DNA of 64,000 nucleotides from Confluentibacter citreus (GCF_002807055.1 NZ_NIXN01000009.1:124001-188000); one strand, 5' to 3'. Positions 7,723 through 15,475 are shown, counted from the first letter of the stretch. The notes: a model not told the origin generated them from the letters alone. Made by a program: numbers and translations.

Positions 7723-8958
7723 TTGAATTACGAGTTTTTTATAGCTAAACGCATTATTGGCAATAAAGCGTATAAAAGTAGTATTTCGGCACCAATAATA
7801 AAAATTGGTATCGCAGCAATTGCAATTGGTATTGTGGTGATGATGGTGGCTATTGCCACAGGCATTGGTTTACAGCAAAAAATACGTGATAAAGTCGTGG
7901 CGTTTAACGGACATGTTACCATAACCAATTACGATAGCAATAATTCGCAAGAAAGTGTCTTTCCTATTTCTACAAAGCAAGATTTTTATCCAGAATTCAA
8001 GTCCGTTGAAGGGGTAAGGCATATTCAAGCCGTGGCAACCAAATTTGGTGTGATTCGTACTGAAACCGATTTTGAAGGTCTTGTGTTAAAAGGCGTGGGC
8101 GGCGATTATGATTGGAGCTATTTTAAAGATTTTTTAATTGAAGGCCGTGTACCAGATTATACCCAAAAGCGTAACGAAGACGTATTAATGTCACAATACA
8201 TTGCTAACCGACTGGGTTTTAAGATGGGTGATACCTTCCAGATGTTTTTCAAGAAAGAAGATCCCGAGAAACTGCCAAACATTATTACGTATAAAATAGT
8301 TGGTATTTACAATTCTGGTTTTCAAGATTTTGATGCTACCTATGTTATTGGCGATATTCGTCATTTACAACGTATTAATAATTGGGAAGACGACCAAGTC
8401 GGGAATTTTGAAATATTTATAACCAATTACAACGACCTTGACAATAAAGGCATTGAAATTTTTAAAGCCATTCCCTCAACGCTTGATGCCAAAACCATCA
8501 GCGAAAGTTATTATTCCATTTTTGAATGGATTAAAATATTCGATAAAAACATTTACGGCATTATAGGTATCATGATTTTGGTGGCTGGCATTAACATGAT
8601 CACCGCTTTGCTGGTGCTGATTTTAGAGCGCACGCAAATGATTGGTATTTTAAAAGCCCTGGGCAGTAACAATTGGAGCATCCGGAAGCTATTTTTATAC
8701 AACGCATCATATTTAATCATGCTCGGTTTGTTTTGGGGGAATCTATTAGGCCTCGGCCTGCTGTTTGCTCAAAAATACTTTAAACTCTTTCCGCTAGATC
8801 CTAGCGTGTATTACGTCACCGAAGCCCCAGTATATATTAACTTTGCCTATATCTTAGGCTTAAATATTGGTACTTTAGTATTGTGTTTATTGATGCTTTT
8901 GGTGCCTTCTTATATTATTACTAAAATATCGCCAGTTAAGGCGATTAGGTTTGAATAA
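7723..8958 (+). CDS. LolC/LolE-type ABC transporter permease (FtsX/MacB family)
   Basis: A 411-residue inner-membrane protein. It has an N-terminal transmembrane helix (about 23-47), a large periplasmic domain, and three C-terminal helices (about 280-300, 330-350, 375-400) with the FtsX-type segment E-R-T-Q-M-I-G-I-L-K-A-L-G. This is the layout of LolC/LolE, which with LolD extracts lipoproteins from the inner membrane. No ATPase gene is adjacent. The start is a TTG codon at 7723, chosen because the family begins M-N-x-E-F-F-I-A-K-R and no ATG is nearby. The next gene begins a defence-type block, so this marks the end of core sequence on the left. Confidence 0.85.
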   Translation: MNYEFFIAKRIIGNKAYKSSISAPIIKIGIAAIAIGIVVMMVAIATGIGLQQKIRDKVVAFNGHVTITNYDSNNSQESVFPISTKQDFYPEFKSVEGVRHIQAVATKFGVIRTETDFEGLVLKGVGGDYDWSYFKDFLIEGRVPDYTQKRNEDVLMSQYIANRLGFKMGDTFQMFFKKEDPEKLPNIITYKIVGIYNSGFQDFDATYVIGDIRHLQRINNWEDDQVGNFEIFITNYNDLDNKGIEIFKAIPSTLDAKTISESYYSIFEWIKIFDKNIYGIIGIMILVAGINMITALLVLILERTQMIGILKALGSNNWSIRKLFLYNASYLIMLGLFWGNLLGLGLLFAQKYFKLFPLDPSVYYVTEAPVYINFAYILGLNIGTLVLCLLMLLVPSYIITKISPVKAIRFE

Positions 8959-8985
8959 TTTTTTTTCATATACTTTTTTATTGGC

Positions 8986-9034
8986 TTGTTTATCTCGTTT
9001 TTTCTTTTAAATTTGTAACCATTGTGTAAGGTTA
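8986..9034 (+). promoter_or_regulatory. Methyltransferase promoter with overlapping inverted repeat
   Basis: TTG (8986-8988), a 19-bp spacer and TAAATTTG (9008-9015) form one of the best Bacteroidota-type promoters in the window. The start point would fall near 9021. TAACC (9016-9020) and GGTTA (9030-9034), nine bases apart, make an inverted repeat over that point. It could be an operator for the HTH domain of the methyltransferase itself, which is inference. Confidence 0.5.
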
Positions 9035-9046
9035 AGCAATTTGGTT

Positions 9047-10279
9047 ATGAATGAATATATGACGCTCTCAGAAACTGCTGAATACATCGGTAAAAGCAAA
9101 GAAACTTTGAGGCGATGGGATAAAGAGGGTAAATTAACCGCTGTTCGCGAGCCAATGAGTAATTATAGAGTTTATAGAAAATCGGATATTGATACCTTAT
9201 TTGCTGATTTTCTGGATGACGACATTCAAGAAACCGTTTCTAATTATGTTGAGCCTCATAATGAATATACTGTTTTAGAGCTTTTTGCAGGGGCAGGAGG
9301 TTTAGCCGTAGGGATGGAAAAAGCAGGCTTAAAATGTGTTGCTTTAAATGAAATCGATAAATGGGCTTGCCAAACTTTAAGAAACAATCGTCCAAATTGG
9401 AATGTATTAGAAGGCGATATTAAATCGTTTAGTTTTAGTGAATATGAAAACAAAGTGGATGTTGTGACTGGCGGATTTCCTTGTCAAGCATTTAGTTATG
9501 CTGGAAAGAAATTGGGATTAGCGGATGCCAGAGGAACGTTGTTTTATGAATTTGCGAGGGTTGTGAAAGAAGTAAACCCTCCCATTTGCATTGGTGAAAA
9601 TGTTCGAGGGTTATTGAGTCACGAAAACGGTAAAACGCTTCAAGGCATGATTTCTATTTTAGATGAAATAGGTTATAATGTTGTTCCGGTTCAAGTTCTA
9701 AAGGCTATTAATTTTAATGTTCCTCAAAAAAGAGAGCGATTGATTTTAGTGGGCATTAGAAAAGACATTGATTTGACATATGAATATCCGAAACCATATA
9801 AAAAGATTTACAATTTAAAAGACGCTCTAAAAAAGGGAGATTTATTTGATAGTGATGTTCCAAAATCAGAAGGCTCTAAATACCCAAAAAGCAAGATAGA
9901 TGTTTTAAAATTAGTCCCCCAAAAAGGTTATTGGAGAGATTTGCCTTTAGATATTCAAAAAGAATTTATGGGAGGTAGTTTTCACCTTGGTGGTGGAAAA
10001 ACAGGTATTGCTAGAAGAATCGGTTGGGATGAACCTTGCTTGACACTCACTTGCAGTCCAGCACAAAAGCAAACAGAAAGATGTCATCCCGAAGAAACAC
10101 GACCGTTTACGGTTCGGGAATATGCAAGAATTCAAACGTTTCCAGATGATTGGAAATTTGAAGGTTCCATTGCACAACAATACAAACAAATAGGTAATGC
10201 CGTTCCCGTGAATTTGGGTAAAGAAGTTGGTTATTCTATAATTAAGTTTTTGAATAGTTATTACAACTTATCAAAATAG
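9047..10279 (+). CDS. DNA cytosine-5 methyltransferase with N-terminal MerR-type HTH
   Basis: This is the modification enzyme of a type II restriction-modification system, which methylates C5 of cytosine in its target site. Residues 1-50 are a MerR/excisionase-like helix-turn-helix (L-S-E-T-A-E-Y-I-G-K-S-K-E-T-L-R-R-W). The Dcm-family motifs then follow in order: motif I F-A-G-A-G-G (about 78), motif IV G-F-P-C-Q-A-F with the catalytic Cys near 145, motif VI E-N-V-R-G (about 185), motif VIII Q-K-R-E-R and motif X G-N-A-V-P-V (about 384). I chose ATG 9047; TTG 9041 is also in frame. It is convergent with the endonuclease gene, 14 bp apart. The HTH may autoregulate the gene. Confidence 0.92.
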   Translation: MNEYMTLSETAEYIGKSKETLRRWDKEGKLTAVREPMSNYRVYRKSDIDTLFADFLDDDIQETVSNYVEPHNEYTVLELFAGAGGLAVGMEKAGLKCVALNEIDKWACQTLRNNRPNWNVLEGDIKSFSFSEYENKVDVVTGGFPCQAFSYAGKKLGLADARGTLFYEFARVVKEVNPPICIGENVRGLLSHENGKTLQGMISILDEIGYNVVPVQVLKAINFNVPQKRERLILVGIRKDIDLTYEYPKPYKKIYNLKDALKKGDLFDSDVPKSEGSKYPKSKIDVLKLVPQKGYWRDLPLDIQKEFMGGSFHLGGGKTGIARRIGWDEPCLTLTCSPAQKQTERCHPEETRPFTVREYARIQTFPDDWKFEGSIAQQYKQIGNAVPVNLGKEVGYSIIKFLNSYYNLSK

Positions 10280-10293
10280 CCGAGAATAATAAA

Positions 10294-11001
10294 CTACTTG
10301 TATTTTTGCTCAATTTCTATTGCTAATGTCTTAATTGTTTGCTCTACTACCTTGCTGGCGTCAACCTCTAGTGCAACTTCACCAATGGCATCAATTAATT
10401 CATAGTAAAAATCATCTTTCCCTGTGAGTCTGTGCCAAAAATCTTTTCCGATGATGACAGGATAAGTGTTTCCAATTCTTTTGTAATGCGAACTAAGTTC
10501 TGTTTCCTCTCCATATACAACGCAAACAATCATATCATCTATTCCAACATTCAGATTATTCGTTCTAGCTAGAGCGCGAACACCATTAAAATGATTGATT
10601 ATAGTTGTAACATCATCATGGTTTATGGTATTCGGACCTGCTTTTAACTGGCAATATTTTTTTCTTCCATCAATAGCATCTATAAATTCAATATCAATTC
10701 CTTGTGTTGTAGAACCTAATCCCTGAAATAGAAAGCTTATTAGGCTTTGAATTTTCATGCCAAAGGATGTATTAATAGAAGAACCTAAAATTCTTGGAAG
10801 CACCAAAGCTCTGGCAATACTTTCTGAGTCGTCATTACCTGTTAAGAAGTTTGCTAGATATTTGAATAGAAATGGATTTACATTGTATTCAGACAATTTA
10901 CTCGCTCGTTTGCAAGCCCCGTCTATATGACTTTGAACGATTTCATTTCTAAAAAATGTTTTTGCGTTTTCAATTATTTGCTTTCTCTGATTATTATCCA
11001 T
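10294..11001 (-). CDS. Type II restriction endonuclease, PmeII-like
   Basis: A 235-residue protein convergent with the cytosine methyltransferase, as expected for the cognate nuclease. It has a PD-(D/E)xK-like core: D103 in G-I-D-I-E-F, then G-R-K-K-Y-C-Q118-L-K120-A-G, where the Q-x-K pair replaces the usual E-x-K. The helical N-terminal region with N-P-F-L-F-K-Y-L-A-N-F-L-T-G resembles what I recall of the PmeII family, so that family name is from memory. The recognition site cannot be read from the sequence. Upstream is a 0.6-kb non-coding, repeat-rich stretch. Confidence 0.7.
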   Translation of the reverse strand: MDNNQRKQIIENAKTFFRNEIVQSHIDGACKRASKLSEYNVNPFLFKYLANFLTGNDDSESIARALVLPRILGSSINTSFGMKIQSLISFLFQGLGSTTQGIDIEFIDAIDGRKKYCQLKAGPNTINHDDVTTIINHFNGVRALARTNNLNVGIDDMIVCVVYGEETELSSHYKRIGNTYPVIIGKDFWHRLTGKDDFYYELIDAIGEVALEVDASKVVEQTIKTLAIEIEQKYK

Positions 11002-11394
11002 TTCTTTTTATTTGCCCGTAAAAATTAGTATTTTTTTGTCTAATGTTGTTTTTCAGATAATACCTAATGAGGCTTTATTAATGTTTAATATTATACATTA
11101 AACGAATATAATTGAAATTTTTTACAATCAAATAAAACAGTTCTTTTTTCAAAAACCTCATTTACATTTATAAATCTTTTTCAATAGTCTATACAAATCA
11201 CATAGCACAAAGTTTTTAATTCTTCCGGTAAGGTATAAAGCAATCTCCGTCTTTGCGAGGTACGAAGCAATCTATTTATCGTTTAGTTAAGTTAGAACAA
11301 ATAATCATGAGATTACGTCGTCGTGCCTTCTCGTAATGACGTGTATAATTCAATAAGAAGAAATACCGACGACATGCACAAAACAACACGTTTC

Positions 11395-11475
11395 TTCGAC
11401 AATCCTTCGAGGATGGTTCGTCGTTTGTTCGTAAAATAGGGGGTTTGGACGAAGGATTCCCGAAGGATTGTCGAA
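11395..11475. repeat. Perfect 15-bp inverted repeat, 51-bp spacer
   Basis: TTCGACAATCCTTCG (11395-11409) is the exact reverse complement of 11461-11475. The spacer holds further partial copies (gaaggattcc, ttcgtcg). It resembles a nested palindromic element rather than a terminator, as no T tract follows. Confidence 0.75.
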
Positions 11476-11519
11476 CAAGTCTCGAACAAAACCTAGTTAT
11501 TTATTATATAAAACACACT

Positions 11520-11560
11520 TAATTTTGTAAGTGAATATTTATTATATTCGTGAATATTTA
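11520..11560 (+). promoter_or_regulatory. Candidate promoter and leader direct repeats of the DUF4062 gene
   Basis: TAATTTTG (11520-11527) matches the -7 consensus, placing the start near 11533. GTGAATATTTA occurs twice, at 11531-11541 and 11550-11560 (19-bp period), right at the predicted start point. The pair could be a regulator site. A leader of about 85 bases precedes the ATG at 11618. Confidence 0.4.
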
Positions 11561-11617
11561 ATTTGGATATAGGCGATTGTATGTATTCAATTATTGGCCG
11601 TAATTAAAAAATAAAAA

Positions 11618-12850
11618 ATGAATGCATCAAGTGAATATACCTTCCCAATTTTTATAAGTTCAACGGATTACAATTTAAAAGACCTTCGAGCAGAACTAGC
11701 TAGGTTTTTAGAAGAATCTGGTTATAAGCCTGTTTTAAGTTCAGCAGAAGGTTTCCCTGATAGCTCACCTAAATTTGAACCTTGGGAATCTTGCTTGCCT
11801 GCGTTAGAACATTCTTTTGTAATGTCTTTAATTATCGATGGAAGATATGGTGAGCCACTTGATTGGCCCAATTTTAAAGAGATTTTTGAAAATAGAAAAT
11901 TATCTCCTACTCATGCTGAATACATTTTTGCACATAAAGCAAAAAAAAGAATGTTAGTCTTTATAAGAAAGGAACTTATGGCTTATTATCAATCTTATAG
12001 AACTGTATTAAACAATGAAAAAATCAAAGAAAAGGATAGTGCTAAACTTCGAGAAAGAATAAAAAGTGTTTTAACTCCAACATTACCTAAAAATATTGAT
12101 TTTGAAGCTCTAGAATTTGTAGCAGAAGTTAAAACAAAGAAACCAATTCCATGGATTATGGAATTTGAAGATGTTACAGACGTAAAGACTAAAATGCAGA
12201 AAAAAATGTTAAATGAACTTGCAGAAGTTTTTCTTATAAAGAGCATGCGATTCGAAACTGTTATTGATGCATTAAATAAAATATTAGACGGTTTAAGCGA
12301 AGAAGAACAGCAAAAGGCTTTAAAGAAAATCAATGTAACCAAAGATTTCCCGGAAATAAATAAAAAAATTGAAGAACTTGAAGATAAATTAAAAGAATCA
12401 AATGAAAAATTAAGTAAAACTCAAGCATCCAAGAAGAGAGAACGTTCAAAATTAGAAAATGAAGTTAAAAACTTGAATGAAGAAATTAATGATTTAAAAA
12501 GAAAATCAATGAATTATGGTTCAAGTAACTTTTTTATCGAAGATGGTAAAATTAGACTAGATGATTTTGGCAATTTTGGCTCATCACTAAATTTGGGAAC
12601 TACTGGGTCTATTAACATTGGAACTACTAGCGAATTATTCTCATCAAGTTATAACGACAAATGTGATGAATGTGGAAAACATGAGTATGATCATAGTATA
12701 ATTAGTTTAATTCCCTATAATCAATTGAGGACTTGTCCTTCATGTAATAAGCATTTATGCTCTTCTTGTTGGCCTAAAATTGAAAATAGTTTAATTTCGG
12801 GAATTGTAATAGGAGAACAATGTCCAAAATGTACAAAAGAAGTTAAATGA
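11618..12850 (+). CDS. DUF4062 - coiled coil - zinc-finger protein, candidate defence gene
   Basis: Residues 8-120 match the DUF4062 pattern: F-I-S-S-T (12-16), D-L-R-A-E, the acidic E-G-F, I-I-D-G-R-Y-G-E-P (72-80), S-P-T-H-A-E-Y and L-V-F-I-R-K. DUF4062 domains often sit at the N terminus of signalling or defence proteins. Residues about 225-298 form a Lys/Glu-rich coiled coil, followed by a Gly/Ser-rich stretch. The C terminus holds four CxxC pairs (349/352, 373/376, 381/384, 402/405), a RING- or FYVE-like two-zinc arrangement. No NTPase or nuclease motif is visible. The gene has its own promoter-like site and stands beside a restriction-modification pair, which suggests but does not prove a defence role. 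Confidence 0.7.
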   Translation: MNASSEYTFPIFISSTDYNLKDLRAELARFLEESGYKPVLSSAEGFPDSSPKFEPWESCLPALEHSFVMSLIIDGRYGEPLDWPNFKEIFENRKLSPTHAEYIFAHKAKKRMLVFIRKELMAYYQSYRTVLNNEKIKEKDSAKLRERIKSVLTPTLPKNIDFEALEFVAEVKTKKPIPWIMEFEDVTDVKTKMQKKMLNELAEVFLIKSMRFETVIDALNKILDGLSEEEQQKALKKINVTKDFPEINKKIEELEDKLKESNEKLSKTQASKKRERSKLENEVKNLNEEINDLKRKSMNYGSSNFFIEDGKIRLDDFGNFGSSLNLGTTGSINIGTTSELFSSSYNDKCDECGKHEYDHSIISLIPYNQLRTCPSCNKHLCSSCWPKIENSLISGIVIGEQCPKCTKEVK

Positions 12851-12914
12851 CTACAGCCAACAAGAACGGAAGTAATAAATAATCACTCAATTTTATATTC
12901 GATCAAACAACCCT

Positions 12915-13934
12915 CTACCTCCTAGAAAAAATATGGTGCTGTGTTGCCGTAAAATAATCCCTAAAAATATTATTTAATGGATGCGACTGACTACATGCTT
13001 TTATACCCAATAGCGGGTATATTTTTAAAATAGCTTGAGACATGTTTTTTACCGAAGCAGAGGCGGTTTTATGAATGGTTTGAATATAGGCTTCTGGAAT
13101 TGTTGTGTCGCTGGTGGTAAGCTGTTCAATACGTTCTGCAAATTTATAAAGCCGTTTATTGGTTTTAGATAGGATTAAATAAAACGGTTCTAATGATTTC
13201 GCCTCTAAAATTTTAGCGGCTTCATATAAAAAATGCTCTGCCATGCCTAAATAATTTACCCAAAGGGTTAAGTCTGCAAACACCATAAACGGTATTTTAA
13301 AAATGGGTTGTGGCAAATAAAACCGATTGTAAACAAACGCCTGTTTTGAAGACACCACTACCGCATAAACCTTAAACGAATGCGTAGCCGTCGCTTTTAA
13401 ACCCATTGTGTCCCAGTCTTCAATAATGCTAACGTCTTTTTTGGGAATGACAAACGAATATACCAACGGGGTGCCATCAGCATGCAACACAGGGTTGCCA
13501 TCAGCCATGATCTTCGCATTCAATGTAAAATGGCTGAGGTAAGGCGCACCCGTAGCGTAATGCCACTCCCCGGAAATAATATAATGATCACCTTGTTGTT
13601 CGGCAATGCCAAAAACACCACCACTGCCACCAAAGCATACCGTTTCCTTGGTGTTTAAGAAAATATGGTTGGCCGTTTCGGGTTGTAAATTACCAATAAA
13701 ATAGTTCGCGCCACTGCAAAGGGTGACTGTCCAACCCAAGCTGCCGTCCGTTTTAGCAAGTGCTTGCAGTGTTTTTAAACCTTTGGTAAGTGATGATTCC
13801 AAACCGTTATAGGCTTTAGGAACCCATAAATTCCATAGGTTTCTATCGGCAATCCATTGCAAGGTTTCGGTTGAGAATTCGGAGGCTTCCAAGAGGTTTA
13901 AGCTAAATGGTGGTGTATGTATGTCTTGATTCAT
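12915..13934 (-). CDS. Acyl-CoA-dehydrogenase-like flavoprotein
   Basis: A 339-residue protein with the N-terminal and middle-domain pattern of acyl-CoA dehydrogenase/flavin monooxygenase relatives: L-A-K-T-D-G-S-L-G-W-T-V, then F-G-G-S-G-G-V-F-G and I-S-G-E-W-H-Y-A-T-G-A in the central beta domain, and W-D-T-M-G-L-K-A-T-A-T-H-S-F. The C-terminal helical domain is shorter than in true acyl-CoA dehydrogenases. The reaction is unknown. Its start overlaps the end of the pnuT-like gene by 32 bp, so it is probably co-transcribed and under the TPP riboswitch. That context hints at a role connected with thiamine or its precursors, which is inference. Confidence 0.75.
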   Translation of the reverse strand: MNQDIHTPPFSLNLLEASEFSTETLQWIADRNLWNLWVPKAYNGLESSLTKGLKTLQALAKTDGSLGWTVTLCSGANYFIGNLQPETANHIFLNTKETVCFGGSGGVFGIAEQQGDHYIISGEWHYATGAPYLSHFTLNAKIMADGNPVLHADGTPLVYSFVIPKKDVSIIEDWDTMGLKATATHSFKVYAVVVSSKQAFVYNRFYLPQPIFKIPFMVFADLTLWVNYLGMAEHFLYEAAKILEAKSLEPFYLILSKTNKRLYKFAERIEQLTTSDTTIPEAYIQTIHKTASASVKNMSQAILKIYPLLGIKACSQSHPLNNIFRDYFTATQHHIFSRR

Positions 13935-14508
13935 GTAATATAATTTGTCGCCATTTAAAATATCCCGAGATGGCTACTGCAAATAAGAATACCGTTAAAC
14001 CGGCGTAGATATAAAGTTCTTTATAAACTAATAATGGGATGGAAATGATGTTGCTGATGTTTAAATAGATCCAATTTTCCATCTTGCGTCGTGCCATAAG
14101 CCACATACCAGCCCAAGCAAAAGCGGTGGTGGTGGCATCCCAATAAGGCACATCGGAATTCGTGTGTTGCGATAACCAATACACCATAATAATAAAACAG
14201 CTAATAACAATGCCTATGGCTTTTAAGTGTTCTTGAAAACTGGCATAACTAATAGGAACTTCCTTTTTTTGCTTGCCAAACTTCCAATAAAACCATCCGT
14301 AAATGCTCATGGTTAAGTAGTAGAGGTGGAGTAGGATATCGGCATACAGTTTGGAGTCGTAAAGCACCCACATCCCAATAAGAATGGCAATAATACCAAA
14401 TAGATAGTTATGGATATTATTTTTTCGAGCCAGAAGGACTTGTGTGATGCCAAAGCCCGTACCCAGCCATTGTAAGATGATAATTGGTGAAAATAAATCG
14501 GCCATCAT
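13903..14508 (-). CDS. pnuT: PnuC-family transporter, thiamine-type (PnuT)
   Basis: About 200 residues with seven predicted hydrophobic helices and PnuC-family segments such as G-I-T-Q-V-L-L-A-R-K-N-N, the aromatic Y-G-W-F-Y-W-K-F-G, and F-A-W-A-G-M-W-L-M-A-R-R-K. PnuC proteins are facilitators for vitamin nucleosides such as nicotinamide riboside. A TPP riboswitch lies directly upstream, which in Bacteroidota marks the thiamine-specific PnuT subgroup. I chose the ATG at 14508 (M-M-A-D-L-F), because the longer frame from 14565 would begin only 16 bp after the riboswitch with polar, non-family residues. The flavoprotein gene follows with a 32-bp overlap. Confidence 0.85.
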   Translation of the reverse strand: MMADLFSPIIILQWLGTGFGITQVLLARKNNIHNYLFGIIAILIGMWVLYDSKLYADILLHLYYLTMSIYGWFYWKFGKQKKEVPISYASFQEHLKAIGIVISCFIIMVYWLSQHTNSDVPYWDATTTAFAWAGMWLMARRKMENWIYLNISNIISIPLLVYKELYIYAGLTVFLFAVAISGYFKWRQIILHESRHTYTTI

Positions 14509-14580
14509 TGTCTTTATTTTTAAACGAATGTAATGGGGAGATGAGCCGTAAATGGAGATAGACAAACGCTATTCCATAAA

Positions 14581-14668
14581 ATCCCTACGCTGGCATTACC
14601 CAGATCAGGTACCGAGTTGAAAAACTCTTGGGTATCATCTCAGCCTGTTTAAAAAACAAGCACCCCTT
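14581..14668 (-). ncRNA. TPP riboswitch (THI box)
   Basis: Read on the minus strand the element begins AAGGGGTGC, continues through GGCTGAGATGATACCC, and has the conserved ACCTGATCTGGGTAATGCC followed by AGCGTAGGGAT. These are the thi-box landmarks that bind thiamine pyrophosphate and repress expression. It sits 70-160 bp upstream of the pnuT start. The apt expression platform is not obvious by eye; sequestration of the start region is more likely than termination, as no T tract follows. Confidence 0.95.
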
Positions 14669-14675
14669 ATTGTTG

Positions 14676-14683
14676 CAAAGTTA
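14676..14683 (-). promoter_or_regulatory. -7 box upstream of the TPP riboswitch
   Basis: On the minus strand TAACTTTG matches TAnnTTTG exactly. It is 7 bases before the first conserved riboswitch base, which puts the transcription start at the riboswitch 5' end. No clear -33 element is seen. Confidence 0.6.
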
Positions 14684-14986
14684 AAACTATAGATGGTATA
14701 ATAAAAATGAAACTTCTTTTATTAACACTAAACAATTAATCTATTGTACATTTTCCAATGAGAACTTTGGTAAATGAGCTTCTCGATAAAATTTTCTTAT
14801 GTTTCGAAAATCACTCGAAGTGATATCCAGGTTGTTAATTGTGTTTTTAGTTAGCCTGTCAGTTCGAGTGCAATAGCGAGGCATGAGCTATTGTGTATCG
14901 AGAACATTTGGTATATGGCTCCTCGATACATTTTTTGTTCCACTTTGCTAAACAAAAAAAACTCGAAGTGACAATACGATTAAATT
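14684..14986. repeat. Repeat-filled spacer, includes copy 2 of the 70-bp repeat
   Basis: Bases 14798-14870 repeat 4597-4667 almost exactly. They run into a second palindromic portion with gtcagttcgagtgcaatagc, tatcgagaac, ctcgatacattttttgttcc and aaactcgaagtgac (to about 14973). No gene is seen in this 300-bp stretch. Confidence 0.75.
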
Positions 14987-15349
14987 TCAAAAAGCGCCAT
15001 TTTCATTAGGCGAGTCTTTGTCGATGACTTGTCCTAAATCCCAAAGCTCAACGATTTTGTCATTTTCAAATCTAAAAATATGAACAACCGTTATATCCAT
15101 GGCTTCTTTACCAACATGCGAATGTGTTATCACCGTATCGCCATCTTGGTAACAATTTTTTATATCTATAAATGTATTTGGTTCAGTTTCATGGGCATCT
15201 TCCATAGCCGCCTTTAACGATGCCCTGTCGCCTTTAAAATACTGGTTATGGTGTATGAAATCGATCGCTACAAATTGGTCATAGGCTTCCTGAACCTTTC
15301 CAGAACCTGCTAATTTTAAAAACGATGTGGCTATTTCTTTTTTAGTCAT
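14987..15349 (-). CDS. NTF2-like/SnoaL-like protein
   Basis: A 120-residue cone-fold protein of the SnoaL/NTF2-like superfamily, shown by the pattern F-V-A-I-D-F-I-H-H-N-Q-Y-F-K-G-D, D-G-D-T-V-I-T-H-S-H-V and a final strand I-V-H-I-F-R-F-E-N-D-K-I-V-E-L-W-D. Family members are small isomerases, cyclases or ligand-binding proteins, and the sequence does not show which. It has no signal peptide. It stands alone between a repeat-filled spacer and the divergent SprT-like gene. Confidence 0.75.
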   Translation of the reverse strand: MTKKEIATSFLKLAGSGKVQEAYDQFVAIDFIHHNQYFKGDRASLKAAMEDAHETEPNTFIDIKNCYQDGDTVITHSHVGKEAMDITVVHIFRFENDKIVELWDLGQVIDKDSPNENGAF

Positions 15350-15463
15350 GGTATTTAGTTTAGACGGGTTACAGAACTAAATATAAATGTATTTTTAAAA
15401 TTTCTTCTATTTTAAATGCTATTTTTAGCACAAACCCACGCTTTCATGCTAACAGAATAATTG

Positions 15464-15471
15464 TATTTTTG
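15464..15471 (+). promoter_or_regulatory. -7 box placing the start point at the ATG
   Basis: TATTTTTG lies only 4 bp before the ATG at 15476. Transcription starting the usual 5-7 bases downstream would give a leaderless or nearly leaderless message. A weak TTTC near 15442 could serve as the -33 element. Confidence 0.5.
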
Positions 15472-15475
15472 CGCC

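Larger units (their letters stand above)
11002..11617. other. 0.6-kb non-coding, repeat-rich spacer
   Basis: No convincing gene is seen in this spacer. Bases 11002-11220 are plain AT-rich sequence. About 11225-11340 holds two inverted, degenerate copies of a dispersed element (gtctttgcgaggtacgaag and cgtcgtgccttctcgtaatg). About 11390-11490 holds a perfect 15-bp inverted repeat. About 11520-11617 is the promoter and leader of the DUF4062 gene. Confidence 0.6.

Noticed and set aside
9047-11001. Larger anti-phage system such as BREX or DISARM around the methyltransferase
   Set aside because: Only a cytosine-5 methyltransferase and a type II nuclease are present; no helicase, PglZ or ATPase gene is next to them.
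8959-12914. Integrative element with att sites
   Set aside because: No integrase, tRNA, or direct repeat at the borders was found, so a mobile element cannot be claimed.
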